Source: Acetobacteraceae bacterium (GTDB lineage: Bacteria; Pseudomonadota; Alphaproteobacteria; Acetobacterales; Acetobacteraceae). From it: DNA of 14,106 nucleotides. Positions 7,692-14,106 of the stretch are shown here, one piece after another. A program made the translations under genes and the position numbers. A model generated the notes under the pieces. It was not told the origin of the DNA and searched no databases. It saw only the letters and a program-made list of their open reading frames with translations. The stretch lies in NCBI GenBank assembly GCA_947476855.1, contig CANJSR010000072.1:1-14106 (forward strand), read 5' to 3'. Each line of letters starts with the position of its first letter. Position 1 is the stretch's first letter.

Positions 7692-8498
7692 ATGACCCAA
7701 TCGCCCGACACCGAGCTTCGCCGCCTGCTCGACATCATGACAGCCCTGCGGGATCGAGCGAACGGCTGCCCCTGGGACCAGGTCCAGACCTACGACACGA
7801 TCGCCCCCTATACGATCGAGGAAGCCTACGAGGTCGCGGACGCCATCGCGCGCCGTGACTATCCGGCCTTGCAGGATGAACTCGGCGATCTGCTGTTCCA
7901 GGTCGTCTACCACGCCCAGATGGCAGCCGAGGAAGGCCGCTTCGACTTCGCCGATGTCGCCAAATCCATCAGCGACAAGATGATACGCCGCCACCCTCAT
8001 GTCTTCGGCGATGCCGCCGCCCGTGACGCCGCCGCCCAGACCGCGGCGTGGGAGACCCAGAAATCCGTCGAACGCGCGGCCCGCCAGGAAACCGGCGCGC
8101 TGGCCGGGGTGCCGGTGACCCTCCCTGCCCTGACCCGCGCCTACAAGCTGACCAACCGCGCCGCCCGCGTCCGCTTCGACTGGCCCGATGCCCCGGCCGT
8201 GCTGGACAAGTTCGAGGAGGAGATCGCCGAACTCCGCGCTGAACTCCCAGGTGCCGATCCCGAACGGATGAAGGACGAGGTTGGCGACCTGCTGTTCGTC
8301 ATGGCGAACCTCGCCCGCAAGCTGGGCCTCGACCCGGAAACCTGCCTGCGCCACGCCAACGATAAATTCACCCGCAGGTTCAACGCGATGGAGCAGGCGA
8401 TCGAGACACGCGGTGAAAGCCTGGCCGACATGACCCCGGACGCGATGGAGCAAGCCTGGCAGGCGATCAAGCGGATCGAGCGCGGTCAGGCGGAGTAG
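7692..8498 (+). CDS. mazG: Nucleoside triphosphate pyrophosphohydrolase MazG
   Basis: A 268-residue, two-domain all-alpha NTP pyrophosphatase, close to the length of well-studied bacterial MazG. It hydrolyses (d)NTPs to NMP and pyrophosphate and is linked to nucleotide-pool cleaning and stress responses. The start LRRLLDIMTALRDRANGCPWDQVQTYDT (9-36) is diagnostic. The first Mg2+-binding set is EEAYE (43-47) with DELGD (62-66). The second is EEEIAEL (175-181) with DEVGDLLF (195-202), followed by the KFTRRFNAME motif (225-234). Both halves keep their acidic residues. No Shine-Dalgarno is evident at ATG 7692. It appears monocistronic and shares the upstream patch with the divergent unknown gene. 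I see nothing that ties it functionally to the toxin-antitoxin pair 1.7 kb upstream. Confidence 0.95.
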   Translation: MTQSPDTELRRLLDIMTALRDRANGCPWDQVQTYDTIAPYTIEEAYEVADAIARRDYPALQDELGDLLFQVVYHAQMAAEEGRFDFADVAKSISDKMIRRHPHVFGDAAARDAAAQTAAWETQKSVERAARQETGALAGVPVTLPALTRAYKLTNRAARVRFDWPDAPAVLDKFEEEIAELRAELPGADPERMKDEVGDLLFVMANLARKLGLDPETCLRHANDKFTRRFNAMEQAIETRGESLADMTPDAMEQAWQAIKRIERGQAE

Positions 8499-8525
8499 CC
8501 GAGCTCGCCCCGGGAGTCACCGCCA

Positions 8526-8564
8526 GCCCCGAACGGGGGCGACGCCAGCGCCGGCCGTCCGGCG
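8526..8564. other. Two GC hairpins after mazG, weak terminator candidates
   Basis: GCCCC (8526-8530) pairs with GGGGC (8536-8540), and CGCCGG (8549-8554) pairs with CGGCG-ended CCGGCG (8559-8564). They lie in the 147-bp gap before the binding-protein gene. Neither is followed by a T tract, so termination of mazG transcripts here is only possible. Confidence 0.3.
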
Positions 8565-8645
8565 GTCATTTCGCGCCCGCCGTTTACCTCTTCTTAAACC
8601 TTTCCCGCCATGCTGGTCCGACTGACCGCCCCGGGACCTGGTCCG

Positions 8646-9446
8646 ATGCCGCTCCTTCGCCTGCTGACCCCCGCCCTTCTCCTGCTGCTGCTCCTGACCA
8701 CGGGCGGTGCGGCCCAGACCATGAATGTCGGCGGCACCGGCGGCGCGCTGGGCCTGCTGCGAGAGATCGGCGTGGCGTTCCGGGGCGCCACCGGCATGCA
8801 GGTCGTGGTCATGCCCAGCCTCGGCACCCAGGGCGGCGTCCGGGCCCTGGCCGACGGCAAGATCGACATCGCCGTCATCGCCCGTGAACTGACCGAGGCG
8901 GAGCGCGCCCGCGGCCTGCGCCATGTCCTGGTTATCAGGACACCCTACGGCTTCGCCACATCACTACCGAACCCGCCCTCCCTCGCCGCCGAGGTCATCG
9001 CCTCCTATCTGCGCGAACCGCGGATGAAATGGCCCGATGGCACGCCGGTCCGCGCCGTGCTGCGGCCGCCGTCGGAATCCGACTACCTTCATATGTTCGC
9101 CGCCTTTCCCGGCACTGACAGCGCGATCGCCGCCTTGCGGGAACGGGACGACATCCCCGTCGCCGCCTCGGACCAGGAGAACCTGGACCTGGCCGAGAGC
9201 ATCCCCGGCTCCCTGGTCGGCACCACGCTGGCGCAGGTTGTAACCGAGCGCCGCAGCCTTCAGTTCATCCCGGTCAACGGCATCCGCCCCAGCGTGGAGG
9301 CCTTCGAGGCCGGGGTCTATCCCCGCGTGAAACCGCTCTTCTTCGTGACGCGGGCCGCCGGCCCGGGTGCGACCGATACCTTCATGGCCTTCCTGGCGTC
9401 GGAGGAGGGACAGGTGATCCTCCGACGTTCCGGCATCCTGCGATGA
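8646..9446 (+). CDS. PstS-like periplasmic substrate-binding protein
   Basis: A 266-residue secreted binding protein of the PBP2/PstS-like type. A leucine-rich signal peptide covers about residues 1-23, with likely cleavage near GGAA/QT. The mature start NVGGTGGALGLLREIG, then MPSLGTQGGVRALADGKIDIAVIAREL, matches the anion-binding N lobe of phosphate/molybdate-like proteins. The second half has IPGSLVGTTLAQV and INGIRPSVEAFEAGVYPRVKPLFFVT-like strands (written in the sequence as VNGIRPSVEAF and GVYPRVKPLFF), equivalents of PstS motifs before the C-terminal helix. I prefer ATG 8646 over the in-frame ATG 8610 because it gives a compact signal peptide; neither has a good ribosome-binding site. 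No permease or ATPase gene follows. A sensor kinase gene starts 14 bases after the stop, so a sensory role is likely. The ligand is unknown. Confidence 0.8.
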   Translation: MPLLRLLTPALLLLLLLTTGGAAQTMNVGGTGGALGLLREIGVAFRGATGMQVVVMPSLGTQGGVRALADGKIDIAVIARELTEAERARGLRHVLVIRTPYGFATSLPNPPSLAAEVIASYLREPRMKWPDGTPVRAVLRPPSESDYLHMFAAFPGTDSAIAALRERDDIPVAASDQENLDLAESIPGSLVGTTLAQVVTERRSLQFIPVNGIRPSVEAFEAGVYPRVKPLFFVTRAAGPGATDTFMAFLASEEGQVILRRSGILR

Positions 9447-9460
9447 TTGGCTGACGCGCC

Positions 9461-11578
9461 ATGGTCCATCGGTCACTGCGCCATCTGGTCGGCATCGTAG
9501 CACTCCTCGTCGCGCTGTTCATCGCGATCGGGGTGCCGCTGGGGTATCTGGCGCAGGAGGCGCACATGGAGCGCGAGGCGCTGTCCTTCAAGGCGCGCTT
9601 CACCGCCGGCCGCATCGCACGCCACATCTACGCTCATCCCACCATGTGGCAGTACCACGGCGTTCGGCTCGCAGACGCGATCATGCTCTCCAGTCAGGAC
9701 ATGGTGCGCCAGACCCTGCTCGATGCGACCGGCGACGTCGTCCTGGAGCAGGGGCCTCTGCCCGTCTGGCCGGCCATGAGCGTGAGCATGCCGATCATGG
9801 TGGCCGATCGGGTGGCCGGCCATGCGATCCTGGCCACCAGCCTGCGGCAGGTCCTTTTCGAAACCGGCTTCGTCTGCCTGCTGTCCTGGCTGCTTGCCGC
9901 CGCCGCCTTCCTCGGGGTCCGCTACTTGCCGCTCCGCGCGCTGGATCGGGCCATGGCCGAACTCGCGCGGGAGCAGGCAAGATTTGGGCTGGCGTTGGAT
10001 AACATGGGGCAAGGCCTGTGCATGATGGACGCGGACGCCCGCCTGGTGGTGGTCAGCCGCCACCTGGGGACGATGTTCAAACTGGCCGATCCCCAGTCCC
10101 TGGTCGGCATGCGCTCCGACGCCTTCGCCGCCCGCCTGGCCCAGCGCATCAGTCCCGACAGCCCCGGGCGCGACCGGGTGCTGGACATCGCCCGCCACGC
10201 CCAGGCCGGCCCGCCCTTGACCGTCACCATGACCGACGGCCGGATCATCGCCATCACCGGGCGCTCGACCGACGAAGGCTTGCGCGTCGTCACCTTCGAT
10301 GACGTAACGGAACAGACTCGCGCGCAATCGGCGGAAGCCGAACGCGCCGCCGCTTTGGCCGAGGCCGAGGTCGCCCGCGAACGCGCCCGCATCGCGCAGG
10401 AGACGAGCAAGGCGAAGTCGATGTTCCTGGCGACCATGAGCCACGAAATCCGCACGCCGATGAACGCCGTGCTGGGGCTCGCGACCTCCCTGCTCGACGG
10501 CACGCTGACCGAGGAACAGCGCCATGCGGTCATGACCATCCATGATTCCGGCGACAGCCTGCTGCGGATCCTCAACGACATCCTCGACTATTCGAAGCTG
10601 GAGGCCGGCAAGCTGGAGTTCGAGAACGTGGTCTTCGCACCGGCGACCCTGGCGGAGGCCGCGCGGTCAATCCTCGGCCCGCGGGCGGCGGCGAAGCGGA
10701 TCACCTTCGTCGTCAACACGGCGGGCGATGTGCCGGAGGCGGTGCTGGGCGATGTCGGGCGGCTGCGGCAGGTGGTGCTGAACCTGGTGTCGAATGCGGT
10801 GAAGTTCACCGACGCCGGAACCGTGACGATTGAAACGACCCTGCTGGCGCGTGAAAGCGGGATGGCGACGTTGCGCTGGCGGATCAGTGACACCGGCATC
10901 GGCATCGCCGCCGACAAGCTGTCGGAGCTGTTCGTGGAATTCGTGCAGGCCGATGGCTCGATCAACCGCCGCTTCGGTGGGTCCGGCCTGGGCCTGGCGA
11001 TCAGCAAGCGAATCGTCGAGCAGATGGGCGGGGCGATCGCCGTGGAATCGACCGTCGGCGTCGGATCGGCGTTTTCGTTCCAGGTGAAACTGCCGCTCGC
11101 CGTGGCCGCGGTGTCGCATGCCCGCACCCTCGGGCCCGACGCGGCGGAACGCCTGCGCGGTTTCATCGCCGGCCTCGGGCGCAGCCTGCGCGTGCTGGTG
11201 GCGGAGGACAATCCGACCAACCAGTTCGTGCTGCGCCAGATGCTCAAGGGGTTCGATATCCGGCTCGACATGGCCGCCGACGGGGCCGAGGCGGTGACTG
11301 CCGCCGAACGGGATGTGCATGACGCGATCTGCATGGACATGCAGATGCCCGAGGTCGACGGGCTGACGGCCACCCGCATCATCCGTGCCCATGGCGGACG
11401 GCTGGCCACGGTCCCGATCATCGCCCTGACCGGCAACGCCTTTGACGAGGACGAACGCGCCTGCGCCGATGCCGGAATGGACGCTTTCATCGCCAAGCCG
11501 ATCAACAAGAACCTGCTGCTCTCCACGCTGCTGCGCCTGTGCGAGGCCCATATCGTCGAACCCGTGGGCGGGGACTGA
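9461..11578 (+). CDS. Membrane-bound hybrid sensor histidine kinase (PAS-HisKA-HATPase-REC)
   Basis: A 705-residue hybrid kinase. Membrane segments at about 9-30 and 133-155 enclose a roughly 100-residue periplasmic sensor region. A PAS-type domain (about 172-285, starting FGLALDNMGQGLCMMDAD) is followed by an Ala/Glu/Arg coiled coil (285-318). HisKA carries the phosphoacceptor H328 in MSHEIRTPMN. HATPase has an N box NLVSNAVKFTD (441-451), DTGIGI (477-482) and GGSGLGLAI (506-514). The C-terminal receiver domain (about 576-695) has acidic AEDN (581-584), phosphoacceptor D626 in CMDMQMPEVDG, and K679 in FIAKP. It lacks an HPt domain and no response regulator is adjacent, so the relay must finish on proteins encoded elsewhere. 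It follows the binding protein by 14 bp, suggesting that protein presents the signal. Confidence 0.93.
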   Translation: MVHRSLRHLVGIVALLVALFIAIGVPLGYLAQEAHMEREALSFKARFTAGRIARHIYAHPTMWQYHGVRLADAIMLSSQDMVRQTLLDATGDVVLEQGPLPVWPAMSVSMPIMVADRVAGHAILATSLRQVLFETGFVCLLSWLLAAAAFLGVRYLPLRALDRAMAELAREQARFGLALDNMGQGLCMMDADARLVVVSRHLGTMFKLADPQSLVGMRSDAFAARLAQRISPDSPGRDRVLDIARHAQAGPPLTVTMTDGRIIAITGRSTDEGLRVVTFDDVTEQTRAQSAEAERAAALAEAEVARERARIAQETSKAKSMFLATMSHEIRTPMNAVLGLATSLLDGTLTEEQRHAVMTIHDSGDSLLRILNDILDYSKLEAGKLEFENVVFAPATLAEAARSILGPRAAAKRITFVVNTAGDVPEAVLGDVGRLRQVVLNLVSNAVKFTDAGTVTIETTLLARESGMATLRWRISDTGIGIAADKLSELFVEFVQADGSINRRFGGSGLGLAISKRIVEQMGGAIAVESTVGVGSAFSFQVKLPLAVAAVSHARTLGPDAAERLRGFIAGLGRSLRVLVAEDNPTNQFVLRQMLKGFDIRLDMAADGAEAVTAAERDVHDAICMDMQMPEVDGLTATRIIRAHGGRLATVPIIALTGNAFDEDERACADAGMDAFIAKPINKNLLLSTLLRLCEAHIVEPVGGD

Positions 11579-11590
11579 TCCCGCCCCGAT

Positions 11591-11619
11591 TTGGCCTGGC
11601 GCCATAGCCGCGTTAGGCT
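11591..11619 (+). promoter_or_regulatory. Weak promoter candidate before the first acyl-CoA dehydrogenase
   Basis: TTGGCC (11591-11596) and TAGGCT (11614-11619) are separated by 17 bases, about 40 bases upstream of the ATG at 11661. Both boxes are poor matches. It is offered because the 82-bp gap after the kinase gene needs a transcription start if the two units are separate. Confidence 0.28.
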
Positions 11620-11660
11620 TTCCTCCCGACCACGCAGAGGGTCCGAGAGGAAGCGATCGC

Positions 11661-12779
11661 ATGAATTTCGACTTTTCCGATGAGCTGAAGCAGCTCCGAG
11701 ACGAGGCGCGCCGGTTCCTGACCGATCGCTGCCCCCCCGCGGTGCCCCGCGCCATCCTGGAAGGCCCCGAGCCCTTCGACCGCGCGCTATGGCAGGCGAT
11801 GGCCGAGATGGGCTGGATCGGCGCGGCCATCCCCGAGGAGTACGGCGGCGTCGGGCTGGGAAGGCTCGCCGTCTGCGTCCTGGCGCAGGAACTCGGCCGA
11901 GCCGTCGCGCCGGTGCCATTTGCGTCTTCGGTGTATCTGGCGACCGAGGCGATCATGCTGTTTGGGTCGGAGGCGCAGAAGCAGGCCTATCTGCCGCGTC
12001 TTGCGACCGGAGAGATCATCGGCACCTTCGCGATGGCCGAACGGCCCGGGACCTCCGATCCGCGCAAGCTGACGGCGGGGGCTGCGGGCGGTGTGGTCAG
12101 CGGCGTGAAGCTGGCGGTGCCGGATGGCGATGTCGCGGATTTCGCCGTCGTGGTGGTCAATGGCGGCGCCGGCGCCTGGATGCACCTGGTCGACCTGACC
12201 GGGGCGGGCGTGGCGCGGGAGACGGTGACGACCATCGATCCCACGCGGTCGCATGCGAAGATCACCTTCGCGGGGGCGGCGGCCGATCCCCTGCCCGGCT
12301 CGACCGGTCCCGAGACCGTCCGCAAGCTGATGGACTACGCCGCCGTGCCGATGGCCTTCGAGCAGGTGGGCGGGGCCGAGGCCGCGCTCGACATGGCGAA
12401 CGCCTACGCGAAGGAGCGGTTCGCCTTCGGCCGGCCGATCGGCTCGTTCCAGGGAATCAAGCACAAGCTCGCGGACATGTACATCCAGGTACAGATGGCG
12501 CTGTCGAACGCCTATTACGGCGCCTGGGCGGTGCATACGGACGCGGCGGAGCTGCCGATCGCGGCCTCGGTCGCGCGGATTTCCGCCTGCGAGGCCGGAT
12601 GGTTCGTGACCAAGGAGAACATCCAGACCCATGGCGGGATGGGGTTCACCTGGCAGATGGACTGCCATCTTTACTATCGGCGTGCGAAATTGCTGGGCCT
12701 CGCCTTGGGCGGGTCGCGGGAATGGAAGCTGCGGCTGGTGAATGAACTGCGCGCGCGCAACACGCTGGTCGCGGCCTGA
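11661..12779 (+). CDS. Acyl-CoA dehydrogenase-family subunit lacking the catalytic glutamate
   Basis: A 372-residue acyl-CoA dehydrogenase fold protein (FadE-like). The N-terminal helical domain includes MGWIGAAIPEEYGGVGLG (50-67) and VLAQELGR (73-80). The middle FAD/substrate motif is degenerate: AMAERPGTSDP (124-134) replaces the usual TEPxxGSD. The C-terminal FAD and dimer motifs are intact: KERFAFGRPIGSFQGIKHKLADM (251-273 region) and THGGMGFTW (323-331). Both known sites of the catalytic base lack glutamate: Y226 in LMDYAAV stands where IVD-like enzymes have LxxER, and ALGGS replaces the MCAD-type YEGT. It therefore probably acts as the FAD-binding half of a heteromeric enzyme with the downstream protein. 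AGGA lies 9 bases before ATG 11661; the longer open frame upstream overlaps the kinase and is not used. Confidence 0.88.
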   Translation: MNFDFSDELKQLRDEARRFLTDRCPPAVPRAILEGPEPFDRALWQAMAEMGWIGAAIPEEYGGVGLGRLAVCVLAQELGRAVAPVPFASSVYLATEAIMLFGSEAQKQAYLPRLATGEIIGTFAMAERPGTSDPRKLTAGAAGGVVSGVKLAVPDGDVADFAVVVVNGGAGAWMHLVDLTGAGVARETVTTIDPTRSHAKITFAGAAADPLPGSTGPETVRKLMDYAAVPMAFEQVGGAEAALDMANAYAKERFAFGRPIGSFQGIKHKLADMYIQVQMALSNAYYGAWAVHTDAAELPIAASVARISACEAGWFVTKENIQTHGGMGFTWQMDCHLYYRRAKLLGLALGGSREWKLRLVNELRARNTLVAA

Positions 12780-12790
12780 CGCGGTTTTGC

Positions 12791-12900
12791 CGCGTCATGG
12801 TCGGCGAAGGCTGGCCATCCACGACTCACGGTGCCGGTATCGGCCCAGTCGTGGATGGTGGGCCGGAGCCCGTCCTCGGGCCGGCGCTTCGCCGGACCCG
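12791..12900. repeat. REP/BIME-like cluster of inverted repeats
   Basis: This spacer between the two dehydrogenase genes is full of palindromes. CCATCCACGACT (12815-12826) pairs perfectly with AGTCGTGGATGG (12847-12858). Its 20-base loop holds a small hairpin, GCCG (12833-12836) with CGGC (12841-12844). A second hairpin, CCGGCG (12881-12886) with CGCCGG (12890-12895), follows. The edge CGTCATGGTCGG and the block GGCCATCCACGAC resemble the dispersed GTCATGGCCGG...CCGGCCATCCACG repeats of many alphaproteobacteria, here as two inverted units. It may stabilise or attenuate the transcript between the two genes. Confidence 0.6.
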
Positions 12901-12947
12901 GGGGGCCACCACGACGCGCACGACCGCCTGAGAGAAGGAACAGAACC

Positions 12948-14106
12948 ATGGACTTCGAAGATTCACCGGAAGAAGCCGCGTTCCGCGCCAAGGCCCGCGC
13001 CTTCCTCGATGCCAACGCCGAACGCCGCAAGCCCGGCGAAGTCGAGGGCTACCGCCGCGGCCAGGACGCCCCGGGCGCGATGGAACGCGCCAAGGACTTC
13101 CAGCGCCGCAAGTACGAAGCCGGCTTCGTCGGCCTCCACTGGCCCAAGGAATGGGGCGGCCAGGGCGGCTCACAGATCGAATACGTCATCTACAACCAGG
13201 AAGAGGCCAAGTACGACGTCCTGACCGGGCTGTTCGGCATCGGCATCGGCTTGTCCATGCCCACGATCTGCACCTGGGGCACGGCCGAACAACGCGAACA
13301 ATTCGTCAAGAAAACAATGCGTGGCGAGCTGGTCTGGTGCCAGTTGTTCAGCGAACCGGGCGGCGGATCGGATCTCGCGGCCTTGCGCACGCGTGCCGAG
13401 AAGCAGGGCGACGAATGGGTCATCAACGGCCAGAAGATCTGGAACTCCGGCGCGCATTATAGCGATTTCGGCATCCTCGTTGCCCGCTCCAACCCCGATC
13501 TGCCGAAGCATGAAGGCCTGTCGTTCTTCATTCTCGACATGAAGACACCCGGCGTCGAAATCCGACCGATCAAGCAGGTCTCCGGCTCCTCCCATTTCAA
13601 CGAGGTCTTCTTCACCAATGTCCGCATCCCCGACAGCCGCCGCGTCGGCCCGGTGGGCGCGGGTTGGAAGGTGGCGCTGACCACGCTGATGAACGAACGC
13701 CATGGCATGCGCGACGCCCCCGGCCCGGATGTCGCCGAACTGTTCCGCCTGGCGGAAGCGGTCGAGCTGGAAGACGGCCCCGCCATCGACAACACGGCGG
13801 TCCAGGAGAAACTCGCGGAGTTCTACGTCCGCACCCAGGGCCTGAAGTTCACGAAATTCCGCGGCATGACGGCTTTGTCGCGCGGGCAGACGCCGGGGCC
13901 GGAATCCTCGATCATCAAGGTCGTGGCGGCGAACAAGCTCCAGGACATCCTCTCCTACGGCCTCGACATGATCGGCATGGCAGGCCCCACCATGGGCGAT
14001 GAAATGCCCGTCGCCGGCATCTTCGAGGAAGCGCTGCTCTACTCCCCTGCCCTGCGGCTCGCCGGCGGCACCGATGAGATCATGAAGAACATCATCGCCG
14101 AACGAG
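12948..14106 (+). CDS. Acyl-CoA dehydrogenase-family catalytic subunit (partial, runs off right edge)
   Basis: 386 residues are visible from ATG 12948, which has AGGAA 7 bases upstream; only about the last ten residues should be missing. The N-terminal domain carries GFVGLHWPKEWGGQGG (59-74). The middle domain keeps the FAD motif CQLFSEPGGGSDLA (131-144) and KIWNSGAHYSDF (163-174). E250 in TLMNERHGM stands where isovaleryl-CoA-type dehydrogenases have their catalytic base. The C-terminal FAD/dimer motifs are lost: there is no RxxFGxPI region, GMAGPTMGDE (343-352) replaces HGGxGYT, and LAGGTDEI (371-378) lacks the MCAD-type glutamate. This is the mirror image of the upstream protein, so the two probably form one heteromeric dehydrogenase, as in the FadE26/FadE27 (ChsE4-ChsE5) type. 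The acyl-CoA substrate cannot be told. Confidence 0.88.
   Translation, partial: MDFEDSPEEAAFRAKARAFLDANAERRKPGEVEGYRRGQDAPGAMERAKDFQRRKYEAGFVGLHWPKEWGGQGGSQIEYVIYNQEEAKYDVLTGLFGIGIGLSMPTICTWGTAEQREQFVKKTMRGELVWCQLFSEPGGGSDLAALRTRAEKQGDEWVINGQKIWNSGAHYSDFGILVARSNPDLPKHEGLSFFILDMKTPGVEIRPIKQVSGSSHFNEVFFTNVRIPDSRRVGPVGAGWKVALTTLMNERHGMRDAPGPDVAELFRLAEAVELEDGPAIDNTAVQEKLAEFYVRTQGLKFTKFRGMTALSRGQTPGPESSIIKVVAANKLQDILSYGLDMIGMAGPTMGDEMPVAGIFEEALLYSPALRLAGGTDEIMKNIIAER

Noticed and set aside
9473..10543. 356-residue minus-strand open frame opposite the histidine kinase
   Set aside because: Antisense shadow without recognisable motifs; the plus strand has full kinase motifs.
10588..11956. Two overlapping minus-strand open frames of over 400 residues spanning the kinase end and first dehydrogenase
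   Set aside because: They cross two real plus-strand genes and an intergenic gap, and have shadow-type composition.
11789..12745. 318-residue plus-strand frame within the first dehydrogenase gene
   Set aside because: Gly/Arg-rich frame shadow of a gene with clear acyl-CoA dehydrogenase motifs.

Overview
The window is high-GC DNA with compact genes, frequent ATGA or GTGA start/stop overlaps and family-typical proteins. It suggests a free-living or environmental alphaproteobacterium, plausibly Rhodospirillales/Acetobacteraceae. That placement is inferred from protein flavour, GC and the style of the intergenic palindromes; there is no rRNA or other decisive marker here. I see no tRNA, rRNA, CRISPR array or phage genes.

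Left edge (1-317): the 5' end of an IS481-like insertion sequence runs off the window on the minus strand, with a duplicated terminal motif. It abuts a REP-like hairpin and then a C-rich, G-poor stretch. Region 318-3805 (+): a tightly packed operon of a TetR-type repressor and a DevBCA-type tripartite exporter (HlyD-like adaptor, FtsX/MacB-type permease, ATPase). It is preceded by a perfect palindrome lying inside the predicted promoter, so the repressor probably controls itself and the pump. No outer-membrane channel gene is present, so a TolC-like partner must be elsewhere.

Region 3806-5194: a C/G-rich hairpin separates the exporter from a convergent, complete enolase gene. Region 5307-5998 (+): a two-gene toxin-antitoxin module of the TumE/TumA type, closed by a good Rho-independent terminator. 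Region 6071-7054 (+): an orphan TctC/Bug solute-binding protein, ending 2 bp from a convergent unknown gene on the minus strand (7057-7560). A short AT-rich patch then precedes mazG (7692-8498, +).

Region 8646-11578 (+): a PstS-like secreted binding protein followed 14 bp later by a membrane hybrid histidine kinase with PAS, HisKA, HATPase and REC domains. No transporter permease lies beside them, so they look like a sensing pair. Region 11661-14106 (+): two acyl-CoA dehydrogenase genes, the second running off the right edge. They have lost complementary sets of active-site and FAD-binding motifs, which suggests one obligate heteromeric enzyme. They are separated by a 168-bp spacer full of REP-like inverted repeats.

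Most of the window is ordinary chromosomal content. The items most worth following up are the complementary acyl-CoA dehydrogenase pair, the binding-protein/kinase pair, the toxin-antitoxin module, and the operator-within-promoter with a probably leaderless start at tetR.
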